Source: Lumbricus rubellus (taxonomy: Eukaryota; Annelida; Clitellata; Crassiclitellata; Lumbricidae). Taken from it: a stretch of DNA of 64,000 bases. The DNA is taken from positions 30,419,673 through 30,483,672 of the forward strand of contig OX243814.1 in NCBI GenBank assembly GCA_945859605.1, in the 5' to 3' direction. This document shows positions 11,560 to 22,850 of the stretch, in pieces. The notes beneath the pieces were generated by a model. It was not told the DNA's origin, did not search any database, and saw only the letters and a list, made by a program, of their open reading frames with translations. The stretch's first letter is position 1. Every line of letters begins with the position of its first letter. The translations under genes and the position numbers were made by a program.

Positions 11560-11953
11560 TATGCATGCACATAGGCGTAGGAGACGGGGGTCCAGAGGGG
11601 GCAAATGCCCCCAAATTTCGGGCAAGTCTGATTTTTCGGGCAAGCAGACCCGGATTTTTTTTTTAAAAACCCTTTTTTAAACAAATCTTTTTTTTATTTT
11701 TCCGGATCTTTTTGGCGAAAAATCAGACTTGCCTGAACAAAAAAAGTTGTCAGAAAAAGTCACGGGAAATTTCAGAAGATTTTAGCTGGATAGGCATCAT
11801 AGGCCTAACTAAAAAATGGTCGTAAGAATTTTCCGGCAAACGTAACTGGAATTTTTCTTAAGATTTCGGCCGGATGACAAAAAAATTTGGGCAAAAGCCT
11901 CATTTCCCCCGCCCCCAACGCTGAAATGTCCCCTACGCCTATGTGCATGCATA
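11560..11953. mobile_element. Foldback/MITE-like element with GCACATAGGCGTAGG ends
   Basis: The left end reads ATGCATGCACATAGGCGTAG followed by GAGACGGGG. The right end is its inverse complement (TCCCCTACGCCTATGTGCAT). Between the ends the sequence is T/A-homopolymer rich and has a looser inverted symmetry (GGGCAAGTCTGATTTTT versus AAAATCAGACTTGCC at about 11,620 and 11,720). No coding capacity. The target duplication cannot be read because the flank is itself palindromic (ATGCAT). Confidence 0.65.
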
Positions 11954-12365
11954 GTTGCATACTATAATAGTCCTGCTACAATTATAGTCTGTGTGGTTGG
12001 ACTTGAACTTTGCTTTTCACCAACCGTAGAAAATGTTGGTCCTTAGTCCATCATCGACTTTAAGCCAAACGAGTTTCATCATCAATGACGTCTGTTGACA
12101 GTCTGCTTCATTGCCTCCTACGCTGTCAGTCATCATCGTCGTGTGCTGAGTCATTGACGGGTAACCAGCGTATCGTGGAGGCTTGCACGGATTGTTTAAA
12201 CAATCAAGAGATTTCTGTTTGAAGAAGGCCTTCAGATGTTGAGGTGTTTACAGTATGGACGCTGACGTGTTCAGATCGGTGCCAGTCCCAATTGCGGATG
12301 AAGGAGGGTGGCGACTCTGGTCATCTTCACTGTGACATTGCGGGAAGGGAGATGATTGAATGGCT

Positions 12366-12669
12366 CCAGTGTAAGAATTGTTGAAAAATAACTGGGGGGG
12401 GGGTTAGACCATTATACACTTGGAATCGGGGTATGAAAAACAGACTTTAACATGGAACTCCAAAAAGACTGGGGAGTTGAAACCCCCCAAACCCCGGTAA
12501 TTCTCACCCTGAATTATGGCTCAGAGTGAGAATTGCCGAGGGGTTTGGGGGAGGGGGTTCAACCACCCAGTCTTTCTTAGAGTTCTATAGTAAAGTCTGT
12601 TTTTCACACCCCAATTCCAAGTGGATCATAGTCCAACCCCGCAGTTATTTTTCCATGATTCTCACACTG
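12366..12669. mobile_element. hAT-like foldback MITE with 8-bp target duplication
   Basis: A 304-bp near-palindrome: the left arm (CCAGTGTAAGAATTGTTGAA, then AAATAACTGGGG, CCATTATACACTTGGAATCG) is repeated inverted on the right. The 8-mer GAATGGCT lies immediately on both sides (12,358-12,365 and 12,670-12,677), which fits the 8-bp duplication of hAT-type elements. Ends start CCAGTG/CACTG. No open frame. A half copy lies in intron 1 at 30,057-30,195. Confidence 0.75.
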
Positions 12670-12677
12670 GAATGGCT

Positions 12678-13430
12678 ACACGAGTGGAACTAAGAACAAT
12701 ATTAGGAAAAAATTCATGTTAGAATGTGTAGTTGAAAGTCTTAAAATAAAAATGATTCAGCCCATGCATTGGTCCATAATTATGTAGGCTAGACACGGAT
12801 GTATTGTATAGGCCAATCTATGCATAGATAGGTTGGTCATTTTTATGCATGTGTATATTATATGCATTATGCAAGCATCAGAGTTCACACACATAAGCAT
12901 GCATGTGTATTGTGTATAATATATATACAATATATACATATTATATATATGTAAATTATATATCTAAAACAGATGACGCATCTCCGTATCAGTGGGTGTG
13001 AGCATATCTGAGGAGTGCATGTGTGGCTTCGGCATATAATATTAAAGACTATAAGACTCTCTCAATCAGGCTGAGCTGGCAGCGTTTTTGATGTGACACA
13101 TCATATATTGGCGATATATAAATTGACAAACAGGATCAACGAATGACGTAATATGTGTACATACATTATATGTAACATGGTTCGAGTCGCAATTGCTAAA
13201 TGAATAGAAGTAACAGATACACGGTTTCGTAAGAATTAATGACCTCATAAATTATAAATGCCTATTGCAAGTATAGCCGAATAACTGGACCTATCTACTG
13301 GGCATAGATTTAGGGCTACTGCTTGGACAGCAACTGCATAGCCTGCATGGAATAGGAGACAGTTGACACAGACTGCAGCAGTTGAAGAGGTAAGAAATAA
13401 CTATTGAGATTATACTTACAGTTTTGCACC
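12678..13430. other. No gene recognised
   Basis: AT-rich spacer with short ATATAT runs at about 12,915-12,965. No supportable coding or RNA feature. Confidence 0.4.
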
Positions 13431-13487
13431 GCATACACACACACTGTGACACACAGACACACACACGCGCACACACAGTCGTACATA

Positions 13488-13530
<43 letters not shown>
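13431..13530. repeat. AC then TA dinucleotide repeats
   Basis: An imperfect (AC)n run at 13,434-13,478 is followed by (TA)n at about 13,486-13,529. No gene. Confidence 0.9.
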
Positions 13531-13531
<1 letters not shown>

Positions 13532-13720
13532 TATTGGGTTTAACTTTAATTGGTCGCATAGTAAACTTTCTTTCACCTGTAGGCCTATAATGTATAGGCC
13601 CTTGCGGTCTTAAATTGCAACGTCTTCTATATCTATATGGAGTCTTATATTATGCTTAGTCTGATGTACTGCTCTGTATTCATATAAGACACATGTACTG
13701 TATAGTGTCTATAGACTCTG

Positions 13721-13818
13721 CCACAGCTCGTTCCTTGGCAGTGCCAGTCACAAGCCTGGAGAAAGGAGGAGGGTGACACTAATCATCTTTGATAGGACAC
13801 AGTATCGTTAAACAGCAA
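13721..13818. repeat. Dispersed repeat member (CTCGTTC..CAAGCCTGG..CAGTATCGTTAAACAG)
   Basis: Contains the blocks GCTCGTTCCTTGGCAGTGCC, CAAGCCTGGAGAAAGGAGGA, GACACTAATCATCTTTGATA and CACAGTATCGTTAAACAGCA. The same blocks in the same order are found at 17,441-17,695 (interrupted by an insertion), and partly at 18,158-18,232. Family unknown. Confidence 0.6.
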
Positions 13819-13875
13819 CGAGTATGTACTACAACTGTCCTTCATGGGTCTCCTGTGTGATACCGTACAGGCACT

Positions 13876-14110
13876 TTTTGTGGGGCGCGGTGGTCTAGTG
13901 GTGGCGTCGTTGCCTTGGAGCAGGAAGGCTCGAGGTTCGAATCCATCTCGCCGCGTAAGGATCTTGGGCCAGTCCTTCACTCACAATTGCTCAGCGCTTC
14001 GGCGTGAAACTCCGATGCAGTGTCCGCTCTGCATTCGGGAACGCCTCTGAGTAGAAAGAGCTTGAAAGGGCGATATATAACAAGTGCACATACAAACAAA
14101 CAAACTACCT
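13876..14110 (+). mobile_element. tRNA-derived SINE, full-length-looking copy
   Basis: Starts GGGGCGCGGTGGTCTAGTGG (A box region), with B box GGTTCGAATCC at about 13,934. The body has AGTCCTTCACTCACAATTGC and GGCGTGAAACTCCGATGCAG. The LINE-like tail reads GAACGCCTCTGAGTAG, then TTGAAAGGGCGATATATAAC, and ends in (ACAA)n. It shares its tail with the LINE at 25,041-25,470. No coding capacity. Confidence 0.85.
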
Positions 14111-16080
14111 TAATTACATTGATTGCTACTGTTCTTGATTTGTCACAAAATAAATGATTTGATTCGATTGTCTTGTATACAATCAAGATACTCCTTTCTA
14201 TCTGTTGTATGTTTGAGATTTGAATCCCTATCTACGTTCTATTCACAGCTGATATTCTTACTGCACCCATGAGTGTTTTGCACGAGACCAGCAACCATTC
14301 ACTGAGGTTCCGCTTCACTCGACTATCTCGTACAATAGTCTAATGTCTCCCGGTACAATAGGCGGGCTATCAACCGGTCCGCCTGTTTATACAGGCCTTA
14401 CATGCAGGCAGCGAAAGGCCTACAGAGCAGCTTTAGGCCTGTGGGCCTGCACTGAAGAAATTTGTTTATAGGAGCCTAATAACGTTGGCCACTTTTTATA
14501 GCTGTGTTCCGTTGGTCTATCAATGCGGTCCGTCTGCAGCCTATTCTAGAAATTATCTGTAGCCTATGTATACATGCGATAGACAGTTCGTATACGCTGC
14601 TATACCTTGGCCAATATTATTGTGCCGGAGGGCTTGCAAACTGCTGCGAATCTGACGTTGGCGAGCGTTGTAAGTATATCTACTGTGCGTTCATTGGAAA
14701 CTCTACTAGTGTTTATTTTTCCATAAGCAGAATGTGCAAGAATTCGCACCGAGACTGGTGAGTTAAACGATCAGGTAAGCTCTGCAGAGACACTGAATCA
14801 GCACATTCCGTTAGTGCTTTGCTTCAAGGAGTGTCACCGCTTCACCAGTCATTTTTTACTATAAGGAATGTTATGCATGCTTGGTCATTTTACTGAAAGG
14901 TGTCTAATGTGCTCGGTCATTTTACTAGAAGGAATGTTGTATACCTGCTCTGTCATTTTACAATTGCACACGACGTGTGACGTGTCCAATTTATTACAAT
15001 TGCAACAATCGGAACTTTTTTAAGCGCCGAGAGGCTTTTTAATCATGCAGATCTATAATTATAAATGTACACAGATTAGAGCAATTAATTTACAAAGTGA
15101 TGTCATGTAATGCAAAGTAAGATTAATTACCATCTAGGGTTCAACTATAGTTTTGCTATCGTGTTATGACAACATCATAGCTCAGAAGCATATAGACTAG
15201 GGCCTGGCTAGGCCTATCACGATGAGCCAGGCAGAAATCGACTCTACCATATACTGTACGTACGTGCATAGGTCTACCTAGATATGCTTATCACCTTGTA
15301 ATCTTATAACGGTGTCGATGCTCTGTCAATAAATGACTCACTATACTAACAAGTTCAAATGTATGTGCAGGACTGTAGGGGCCTATGTAGGCTATTCTTA
15401 ATGCAATCTTTTTCTTGCCCATTTACCCGACAACGCGTAGGCTATACATTGAGAATTATTGCTCACGCTTTGAGCTGACGATTACATTTTTGCACACCTA
15501 ACTTTCACGATAAGATCTGCTTATCACGAAGGTCCGGTCTTGCATCCTACGCAATTTGTTGCCTATCAGCACGCAATAGGGCTACTTATTATGCCTATAT
15601 ATGCAACAAATGCACCACATACAGTGATGCGTTTATTATATGGATTCAATACATCATAATAATAATAATTATTATTGTACTGATCAACATGCAAATGATG
15701 CAATGTGTTAAGCATCATCTGTTGCGATATTGTGATGTAAGACATGTAGACGTAATGTGCTACCGGTAATGCATCATATTGTATTGATAATATGCATGCT
15801 ACTGCCCTATGCATTTATATAGTCAGCCTTTACCGAAAGTAAAGTATAATTATTCGTGCATATGGTAATGGATCTTGCGTTATGCAGTCATGTGCACGCA
15901 TAACTTACGCAGCACAAAATATAAGCATGCAGCCAAAACCCAATATTTTACCAATTTACTTAATTAATTATATAATCAATTAGACATTCACCAGACATAA
16001 TCGGCTGCACAGATATGCTTACCAATGTATACAATACATGTCTAGACGTGTATACGTTTATGGGTGCAACTATTCACGCG
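14111..16080. other. No gene recognised (about 2 kb)
   Basis: Mixed AT-rich sequence with TAGGCCTA-type words (for example near 14,393, 14,434 and 15,208). A loose direct repetition of GTCATTTTACT..AAGGAATGTT occurs near 14,850-14,960. I found no exon with splice sites and no RNA gene. Confidence 0.4.
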
Positions 16081-16327
16081 GTGCATAGCATTGCATAGCA
16101 TTGCATAGCATTGCATAGCATTGCATGGCATTGCATAGCATTGCATAGCATTGCATAGCATTGCATAACATTGCATAGCATTGCATAGCATTGCTTAGCA
16201 TTGCATAGCATTGCATAGCATTGCATAGCATTGCATAGCATTGCATAGCATTGCATAGCATTGCATAGCATTGCATAGCATTGCATAGCATTGCATAGCA
16301 TTGCATAGCATTGCATAGCATTGCATA
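16081..16327. repeat. 10-bp minisatellite, unit TTGCATAGCA
   Basis: About 25 units of exactly 10 bp with very few substitutions (one TTGCATGGCA, one TTGCATAACA, one TTGCTTAGCA). Homogeneity implies recent expansion. The 10-bp period is close to one helical turn. Minus-strand open frames (MQCYAMLCNA repeats) are artefacts. Confidence 0.96.
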
Positions 16328-16404
16328 ATGCATAATTGCATATGCATGTATGCCTATGTATTTGGCTTATTTACCCATGCACATTGTGTTATGGTCAAAG
16401 ATCT

Positions 16405-16560
16405 TTAGTGTCACTCCTGCTTTATCCAGGCTTGGGACTGGCACTGCCAAAGTGCGACCAGTGGCGGAGTTCGTAATCGCAATCGCAATCTCCAAACTTC
16501 TAAAGCGCCATTCGAAAGCCAAGCGCGGAGCACCATCTCATTCACGAGCGCTGCGTTGAG
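16405..16560. repeat. Dispersed repeat member
   Basis: Begins TTTATCCAGGCTTGGGACTG as at 3,545. It continues with AATCTCCAAACTTCTAAAGC and GAAAGCCAAGCGCGGAGCAC, which recur in intron 1 at 30,630-30,712 (AATCTCCAAATTTCTAAATC, GAAAGCCAAGCGCAGGGCAC). Family unknown. Confidence 0.6.
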
Positions 16561-17099
16561 TCAAAAGGGATGTCCGTAAGGGCAGTCCAATGGAGGTCCG
16601 AGTTGTGTATTTATTTGAACATGCATATATTATTTATGTATGTACTCATGCATATGCAGTTATGCACGTATACGTAGGCCTTATGTATTCATGCATGCAT
16701 TTGCATTTATAAGTATGTATTTACCTATCAACGTGTTTATGTACGTAGAACCTACGACGTATGTGCAATAATAATTATTGCAATCGTACATCTATGCTTG
16801 CGTGTGTGATTTACGACCAGGAGATACCGTAACAAGCATGCAGGCTTAGTATGGTATTGATCATTCTTCTCTAACAATAATTCCAGCCTCTGAGCCTCTG
16901 CCATATTCAATTCTTCACCTGTCGTCTCCTCTCCTCTCATGTGCACGGAGTCACGGCTCCCATCTCTCCACCCATCAAGGTATTGTCCTGCACGGCTGCC
17001 ACCGCCTGCCTCTCCTGCCTCTGCCGCCGACGTCCAATTGATTGATTTTCTTCACCACTGTCCGGCATTCCGCTCAAAGCAGAAACCAACAGCAACACA

Positions 17100-17320
17100 A
17101 CATCACTGCTGCTAATGCTGCTGCTGCTGCTGCTGATGATGATGATGATGCTGCTGCTGTTGCTATTGCTGCTGCTGCTGCTGTTGATGCTGCTGCTGCT
17201 GCTGCTATTGCTGCTGCTGTTGATGCTGCTGCTGCTGCTGCTATTGCTGCTGCTGTTGATGCTGCTGCTGCTGCTGCTATTGCTGCTGCTGTTGATGCTG
17301 CTGCTGCTTCTGCTGCTGCT
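17100..17320. repeat. CTG trinucleotide repeat with 36-bp higher-order unit
   Basis: CTG repeats with ATG interruptions; after about 17,180 a 36-bp block (TTGATG, five CTG, CTATTG, three CTG) is repeated about three times. Frames encode poly-Leu, poly-Ala or poly-Ser and are artefacts unless transcribed. Unstable CTG/CAG tracts are worth noting for assembly quality. Confidence 0.92.
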
Positions 17321-17440
17321 GCAAAACACAGCCGCTCTTTCCCGACGATCGCAGACTGAGATTAGAGACTAGCGCACCTGTTGCTTATGTGTGCAAAACC
17401 CGTTGCATCGCTACGCCATATTATAATATGCGCAGCTACC

Positions 17441-17695
17441 TCACTGCTCGTTCTTTGGTAATGCCAGTGCCAAGCCTGGAAAAAGTAGGAGGGAGCATGG
17501 CTTAAAGTGAGGCTGGACGGTCCTGGACGGCGTCCATGCACTTGTTTTGAAATTTGAACACCGTCCCGCCACTTGTTAGGTCAAAATGGTTAGGGGCGTT
17601 CAGGCAGTTCTTTTTCTACACTTTAAGCACTGGGAGGGCGACACTAATCATCCTTGATATGACACAGTGTCGTTAAATCGCAGCAAACGATACGT
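17441..17695. repeat. Dispersed repeat copy split by a small nested insertion
   Basis: The order TGCTCGTTCTTTGGTAATGC, CCAAGCCTGGAAAAAGTAGG | GACACTAATCATCCTTGATA, TGTCGTTAAATCGCAGC matches the copy at 13,721-13,818. It is broken by about 130 bp that are absent there. The inserted piece is listed separately. Confidence 0.65.
17500..17628. mobile_element. Small MITE-like insertion with GCTTAAAGTG ends
   Basis: Starts GCTTAAAGTG and ends CACTTTAAGC, its inverse complement. It lies inside a dispersed repeat whose uninterrupted version is at 13,721. It also contains an internal near-inverted pair (GGACGGTCCTGGACGGCGTC versus the right part of the insertion). About 129 bp, non-coding. I could not define a clean target duplication. 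Confidence 0.55.
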
Positions 17696-18157
17696 GCAAC
17701 AGATGTAAACAAAACTGATTCGACCACCAGTAGAGAGCGTTAGGTCTAGACGAAATGCACGTGCTACTGCAGCTGGGGGCAAGTTGAAGTTAGCGCATAC
17801 TAATTATGCAGAGTGGACACTCGTGATCGCCGCTGTGCGAATTATGTAACTGCAGGCCTATAGTCTGGAGAATGTTACGGCTGATTATTTTTGGCCACCC
17901 ATGCAGAGGTTCGGTGTTGCTCAATGATATGCTGCAAGGTTTAATTTGTGTTTCGCAGTAGAAGTCTTGGACTTGAATATCAGAATGCAGTAGCATATAT
18001 ACAAGTATAATTATACATGTAGATTACGCATGTAGATGAAGATGCAAATCTGCTTAGGTAGCTGTTCAGTATTTCAGATGAATTCGTTAAAGAGTCTGAC
18101 TGGAATTCAGTACTTTAGTACAAACTGATGACTAATGTTGACTATGACACTGCAAGT

Positions 18158-18232
18158 GGATAAAGGAGGAGGACGATGCTGATTATATTATCTTTGATAT
18201 GGCACAGTGCAGTTAAACAGCAACAAGCCAGA
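18158..18232. repeat. Partial dispersed repeat member
   Basis: Blocks AAAGGAGGAGGACGATGCTG, ATCTTTGATATGGCACAGTG and AGTTAAACAGCAAC correspond to the right half of the copies at 13,721 and 17,441. Confidence 0.5.
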
Positions 18233-18354
18233 GTTCGGTGTATTTTATTATGATTTGTCTTGCCTCCTGAGTATAGTTTCTTCGTTGGGAAGATGTAGGC
18301 CTAGATGCGCCATATTAAGCGGCTATTGTGATACAACACAAACGCCATGCAGAG

Positions 18355-18595
18355 TCGGGGCGCGGTGGTGTAATGGGTATGTTCGTCGCCTTGCATCCGT
18401 GGGGTTGCACGTTCGAATCCACCTCAAGCCACCTCGTAGGGACCTTGGGCAAGTCCTTCACTCGCAGTTGCTCATGTGCTTCGGCGTGAAATTCCGATTC
18501 AGTGTCCGCGCTGTTAGCCTACAGTAGTACAAATCTTTGAAGAGCAACTAGGCCTATAGCAAGTGCACTTACAAACATACAAACAAAACACAGAA
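18355..18595 (+). mobile_element. tRNA-derived SINE copy
   Basis: Starts CGGGGCGCGGTGGTGTAATG, B box at about 18,410 (CGTTCGAATCC), then CTTGGGCAAGTCCTTCACTC and GGCGTGAAATTCCGATTCAG. The tail carries a TAGGCCTA at 18,549-18,556 and ends (ACAAACAT). Its head belongs to the same subtype (GTGTAATGGGTATGTTCGTC, CCTTGCATCC) as the minus-strand copies at 5,195 and 24,839. Confidence 0.82.
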
Positions 18596-18852
18596 AATTT
18601 CACGTTACCAATCAAAGAACTGAACTGGATACCACCAGATTTCGGTCCATTCAGACTGTTGATTGGCATTCACATTCTAAAGGGACCTTCAACTGGTTGG
18701 AGGCAGGTTACCCGTGACATAAGACACATTGGTTCTCAGCGAAACCAAGGGCAAAAGGTCATTCAACTCGTCTTTTTTTATTTATTTTTACTGCCTTCTT
18801 TAGGCTGACTTGGTTATCCCTCCCTCGTATTATATGGCTACACCATTTGGGC

Positions 18853-19560
18853 AATATTATTACCTCCTATAAGAGTATAAAGTCTCGTAATTGTAGACCA
18901 ACTTTTGCCTGTAAAATAATTATAAGAATACTTCCCCCAATGGCCTATAAGCTGAGCACTTCGTGCTTTTGAAGAGCTGAATAGTATGGCATACTCGTTT
19001 ATATAAGCCTACTAGAGCATATAGCTGCAGGCTGGCTTATAATATAGACGCCTCAAAAGTACATATTATAATTACATGTGTATGTTAGGATCTATAAGTT
19101 ACGAGACTTTATACTATTATAAGAGGTAATAAGTATGACATACACGTCATACGCTGATCATAGTTTATGTTTTGTTCTAGATCTCGCATTGTGCGACTCA
19201 TTTTGACGAGGTGTAGAGGTATAGGCTAGCCTACCAATGGTTTGCATTCTTCAACTTTCAACATCTCCCCACCATCACAAAACTACCTCCGTATTATTTA
19301 GGTCTATATAGGCAATTGTATTCTTATCTCATATACACGAATACATATACATCAAACTTTTATACGCACATGTGAGCTTTATTGCAAAAACGTCAAATTC
19401 AATGAAATACATTGCTGGTGTACTATTTTTATGACGAGCGAAGGGTATGGACTATGTTGGCACATGCAGTAATACATGGCTACAATAGATCCGAACATGC
19501 ACATGTAATTATAATATGTACTTTTGAGGCGTCAATATAAGCCAGCCTGCAGCTATGCGC
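18853..19560. repeat. Two interlocked inverted repeats
   Basis: Arms a (18,853-18,893, ATAAAGTCTCGTAATT end) and a' (about 19,093-19,132) are inverse copies. Arms b (about 19,018-19,090, GCTGCAGGCTGGCTTATAAT.. GACGCCTCAAAAGTACATAT..) and b' (about 19,492-19,560) are also inverse copies. The order is a-b-a'-b'. No open frame. These may be MITE remnants, one inserted within another. Confidence 0.6.
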
Positions 19561-20060
19561 TTGTATACTGGCTTATATTATGTATAATACGTCAGTAGGC
19601 CTACTCGGCTGGTTTCATATGCAAAGGTTGCTTCTTCTATGGCGTTAGATGATAACGTTACACCTGTGCAAAGCAGATCTATATACCTGTAGTAGAAACT
19701 CACGAAGCGTGACCGCCCTAATTGCAGCAGAAAAATGTGTACGATTGCTTTTCTATACTTGACGTTCTCGACCTGGTTTTCTGTATCTTTTCATGACTTG
19801 ACCTGTGTCGTTTGTCCTATTATAGGCCTATGCAATTGGCACGTACAGCTTTATGTTGTGTGTATCTCGCTCGAGACGTCAATCAGTTATTCAATCAATT
19901 AATCAATCACATAAATAAATGTCATGCGTGGTCTTTTTTTTATTAAAACGAGGGGAGGTGATGAGGGACCAATTCACTGAAAGATGAGCAGGGTCAAAGT
20001 CAACTTGTCTTATAGAAAAGGCAGTTATCTTTTTTATTCATAGACTATTAATTTTATTCA

Positions 20061-20375
20061 GTGCCTGCAATCTATGTTTGCCTGCAATCTATGTCTGCCT
20101 GCAATCTATGTTTGCCTGCAATCTATGTTTGCCTGCAATCTATGTTTGCCTGCAATCTATGTTTGCCTGCAATCTATGTTTGCCTGCAATCTATGTTTGC
20201 CTGCAATCTATGTTTGCCTGCAATCTATGTTTGCCTGCAATCTATGTCTGCCTGCAATCTATGTTTGCCTGCAATCTATGTTTGCCTGCAATCTATGTTT
20301 GCCTGCAATCTATGTTTGCCTGCAATCTATGTTTGCCTGCAATCTATGTTTGCCTGCAATCTATGTTTGTCTTCA
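20061..20375. repeat. 17-bp minisatellite, unit GCCTGCAATCTATGTTT
   Basis: About 18 near-identical units. A stray unit (GATGCCTGCAATCTATGTAT) lies 350 bp downstream at 20,726, beyond a TCTG tract, which suggests the TCTG sequence separated an originally longer array. Open frames (CLQSMFACNLCLPAIYV repeats) are artefacts. Confidence 0.95.
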
Positions 20376-20444
20376 TCTGTTTCTCATGTATCCGCGTTAT
20401 GTGATTGGACTGCAGCAGTTGTTCTTCTGCTTCAACATTCCTCT

Positions 20445-20451
20445 TTTTATC

Positions 20452-20490
<39 letters not shown>

Positions 20491-20690
20491 CTGTCTCTTT
20501 CTCTGTCTCTGCATCTGTCTTTGCATCTGTCTCTATCACTGTCTTTTTCTCTGCCTTTGTCTATCTTTCCGTCAGCCTGTCTGTCTCTGTCTCTCTCTGT
20601 CTCTGTCTCTGTCTGTCTGTTGTCTGTTTCACTATCTCATTCTCTGTCTTTGTCTCTGTCTCGCTCTTTCTCTCTCTTCCTCTTATTCTG
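20445..20690. repeat. TCTG/TCTC simple repeat
   Basis: Imperfect TCTG and CTGTCTCT tract. The next 600 bp (20,840-21,300) hold no gene; a (TA)n run lies at 21,137-21,169. Confidence 0.9.
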
Positions 20691-21133
20691 CGCTGCATAA
20701 GATTTTGCCATCGAGGTGTGCAAGTGATGCCTGCAATCTATGTATGCTGCGCGGTCAGCATAATATTTGTTTAGAACTATTTGTACAATTGCCTTGAAAA
20801 AACATTCGTCACGCTTTAAAGTATCAAGGACATAATATATCATATGCTATGTAGCAATTGTATCATAGGTCCTACACATGCTATGTAGCATGCAAGTAAA
20901 ATCCTATCCATTCAAACTTCAAAGATCAAGGATCTTGCTTAAAACGTCACTAAATGTCATAAAACTACACAGAAGCGGTAGAAGATGCCACTTGTTTAAG
21001 ACTTCCACACCCCTGCAAGTCCCCTTGCCTTGTCCGTGGTTATCTTTTCAAGCGTTACGAGTCTGAACGATTTGTAAGGTTTCCGGAATAACAAGCAAGA
21101 ATTTGCAATTCTGTGTTGAATCTCCTACAGTTG

Positions 21134-21171
<38 letters not shown>

Positions 21172-21304
21172 GTTTTATTGACAAAATAACCGGTCGACAC
21201 AACGCGACAGTTAACAAGCATAGACAGAGCAGCAGATTAAAAGCCTAGTAAACGTTTTTATACAGCATCCGTGTGATGAAGTTTTTGTTGTTTTTAATGA
21301 TTAG

Positions 21305-22315
21305 GTAACTGTGGGGAATAAGGCCCACCTAAGGAATTTCACTTAATAACTATTACTGGTATGCATCTGTAGCTATGCAAAACAGCTATATGAGGAGTGT
21401 GTGGATGTAGTTACATATTGAAATAATTATTTTGATAAAATAAATTGTCGTATAATAGAAAATATTTTTTAATTAATGGTCATGAAGTGGGCCTTATTAC
21501 CCAACACGTCGGGTAATAAGGCCCATCTAACAACTATCTTTTTTGTTGTCTAAACGTCTGTTTTACAATTTCAAACATCACAATTGAGCTCGTATTTAAA
21601 GGAACCAAACATATCAAATGGATGGATAGATATCAATTACTTATCATTGCCTGAAATAAAGAAGTATGATGAAAATGTACAACCCACCCGACCAACCCCA
21701 CCCCATCTCACTCCACCCCCACCCAATCCCACCTACCCTACCCCTCGCATCTATTCACAAGCAAATATAGCCAAAAGTGTGTCAAACAGCTTCAAGAACT
21801 CCTATCCAATACTAAATCATGAACAATTAAATATGTACCACTAGTACCGGAGTTGTGGGTAATAAGGCCCATTGGCTTGAAGATAGGGCCATATTACCCA
21901 CAAAAAGGTGGGCCTTGTTACCCTCAAACTCACACCATGATATTCGAAGACCAAAATCTGGGTAATTTCTAAGTGCAGACTATATTTTTCAGCCTATATC
22001 GTCTTTCTAATATCCTCTCTTAACGAATATTATTATAACAACGTGCATGCACTACGCGGATTGAGGATTAATTAGGAAAGTTATAAATACGAAAATAGAT
22101 AATTGCGAAATAAATGATCGCACAAATATTATCATCTGCATAATTCAAACATGTCACCAAAAAGAAAACCCATCGGGAACTAGAGTAGTTCACAGATAAA
22201 AACCGGTCAACAAAATTAAATTATAGCGACACCTGACGAATACATTCGGAGAAATTCTATGTTTTATCTGGTGGGCCTTATTTCCACCCGGGCCTTATTA
22301 CCCAGAGGTACCTTA
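21305..22315. repeat. 1-kb region with repeated (T)GGGTAATAAGGCCCA motifs on both strands
   Basis: The 13-15-mer GGGTAATAAGGCCCA or its inverse (TGGGCCTTATTACCC) occurs about eight times: near 21,313, 21,487, 21,513, 21,856, 21,887, 21,910, 22,270 and 22,290. The first and last lie close to the edges of the patch. An 86-codon frame at 21,584-21,844 includes a Pro-rich segment but no motif I recognise. I cannot decide between a transposable element with dispersed binding sites and another kind of repeat. Confidence 0.5.
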
Positions 22316-22850
22316 GTTCAAATGGATGCGGCCTTGGGCGCAGATTGTATTTCCCAGGAAGTCTATATGTGAAAAATGTATGAACTGCTAATAGGAACAA
22401 TGGAACATGACGAGAAGAGATCTGAGGGGTTCAATTCCGGGAGTTTCCGATGAAGATGACAACATGCAAGATGCACAGAATTATAATGATTAAAAATATG
22501 GAAATTACTCGTTTAGGGGCTTCAACCCGGAACCCCTAAGTAGCCCAATGCCCATGACTATACTTCCACTTTTTGTGAGTTATAAATTACCAAGAGTAAG
22601 CTTATACGCATTCTGTCACTGTTGCTACTGCTTTTGATGCTAATTAATCTGCTATTAGAATAATCACTGTTGCTGTAAGCTTTGTTTGAGAAGCTAATTG
22701 ATAGTAGTGGACCAAAGAAATCGACCTCCTCCTTCAGAAAATCTCCAACTACAGCCGATTGCTTCTGCTCATTAGCATTCAACAGTGTTTGCTATGAAAC
22801 GTGACGTCTACGACCCCCACCCCACTCCCGTTTGGTTCACTTACTGATTA
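22316..22850. other. No gene recognised
   Basis: No supportable exon or repeat beyond short AT-rich words. Confidence 0.35.

Noticed and set aside
13876..13950. Apparent tRNA gene (A and B box)
   Set aside because: It is the head of a SINE found at several places in the window with the same non-tRNA body and LINE-like tail; the cloverleaf is not kept.
16081..16327. CRISPR-like or other prokaryotic repeat array
   Set aside because: Units are contiguous with no spacers, and the window is clearly animal DNA with introns and SINEs.
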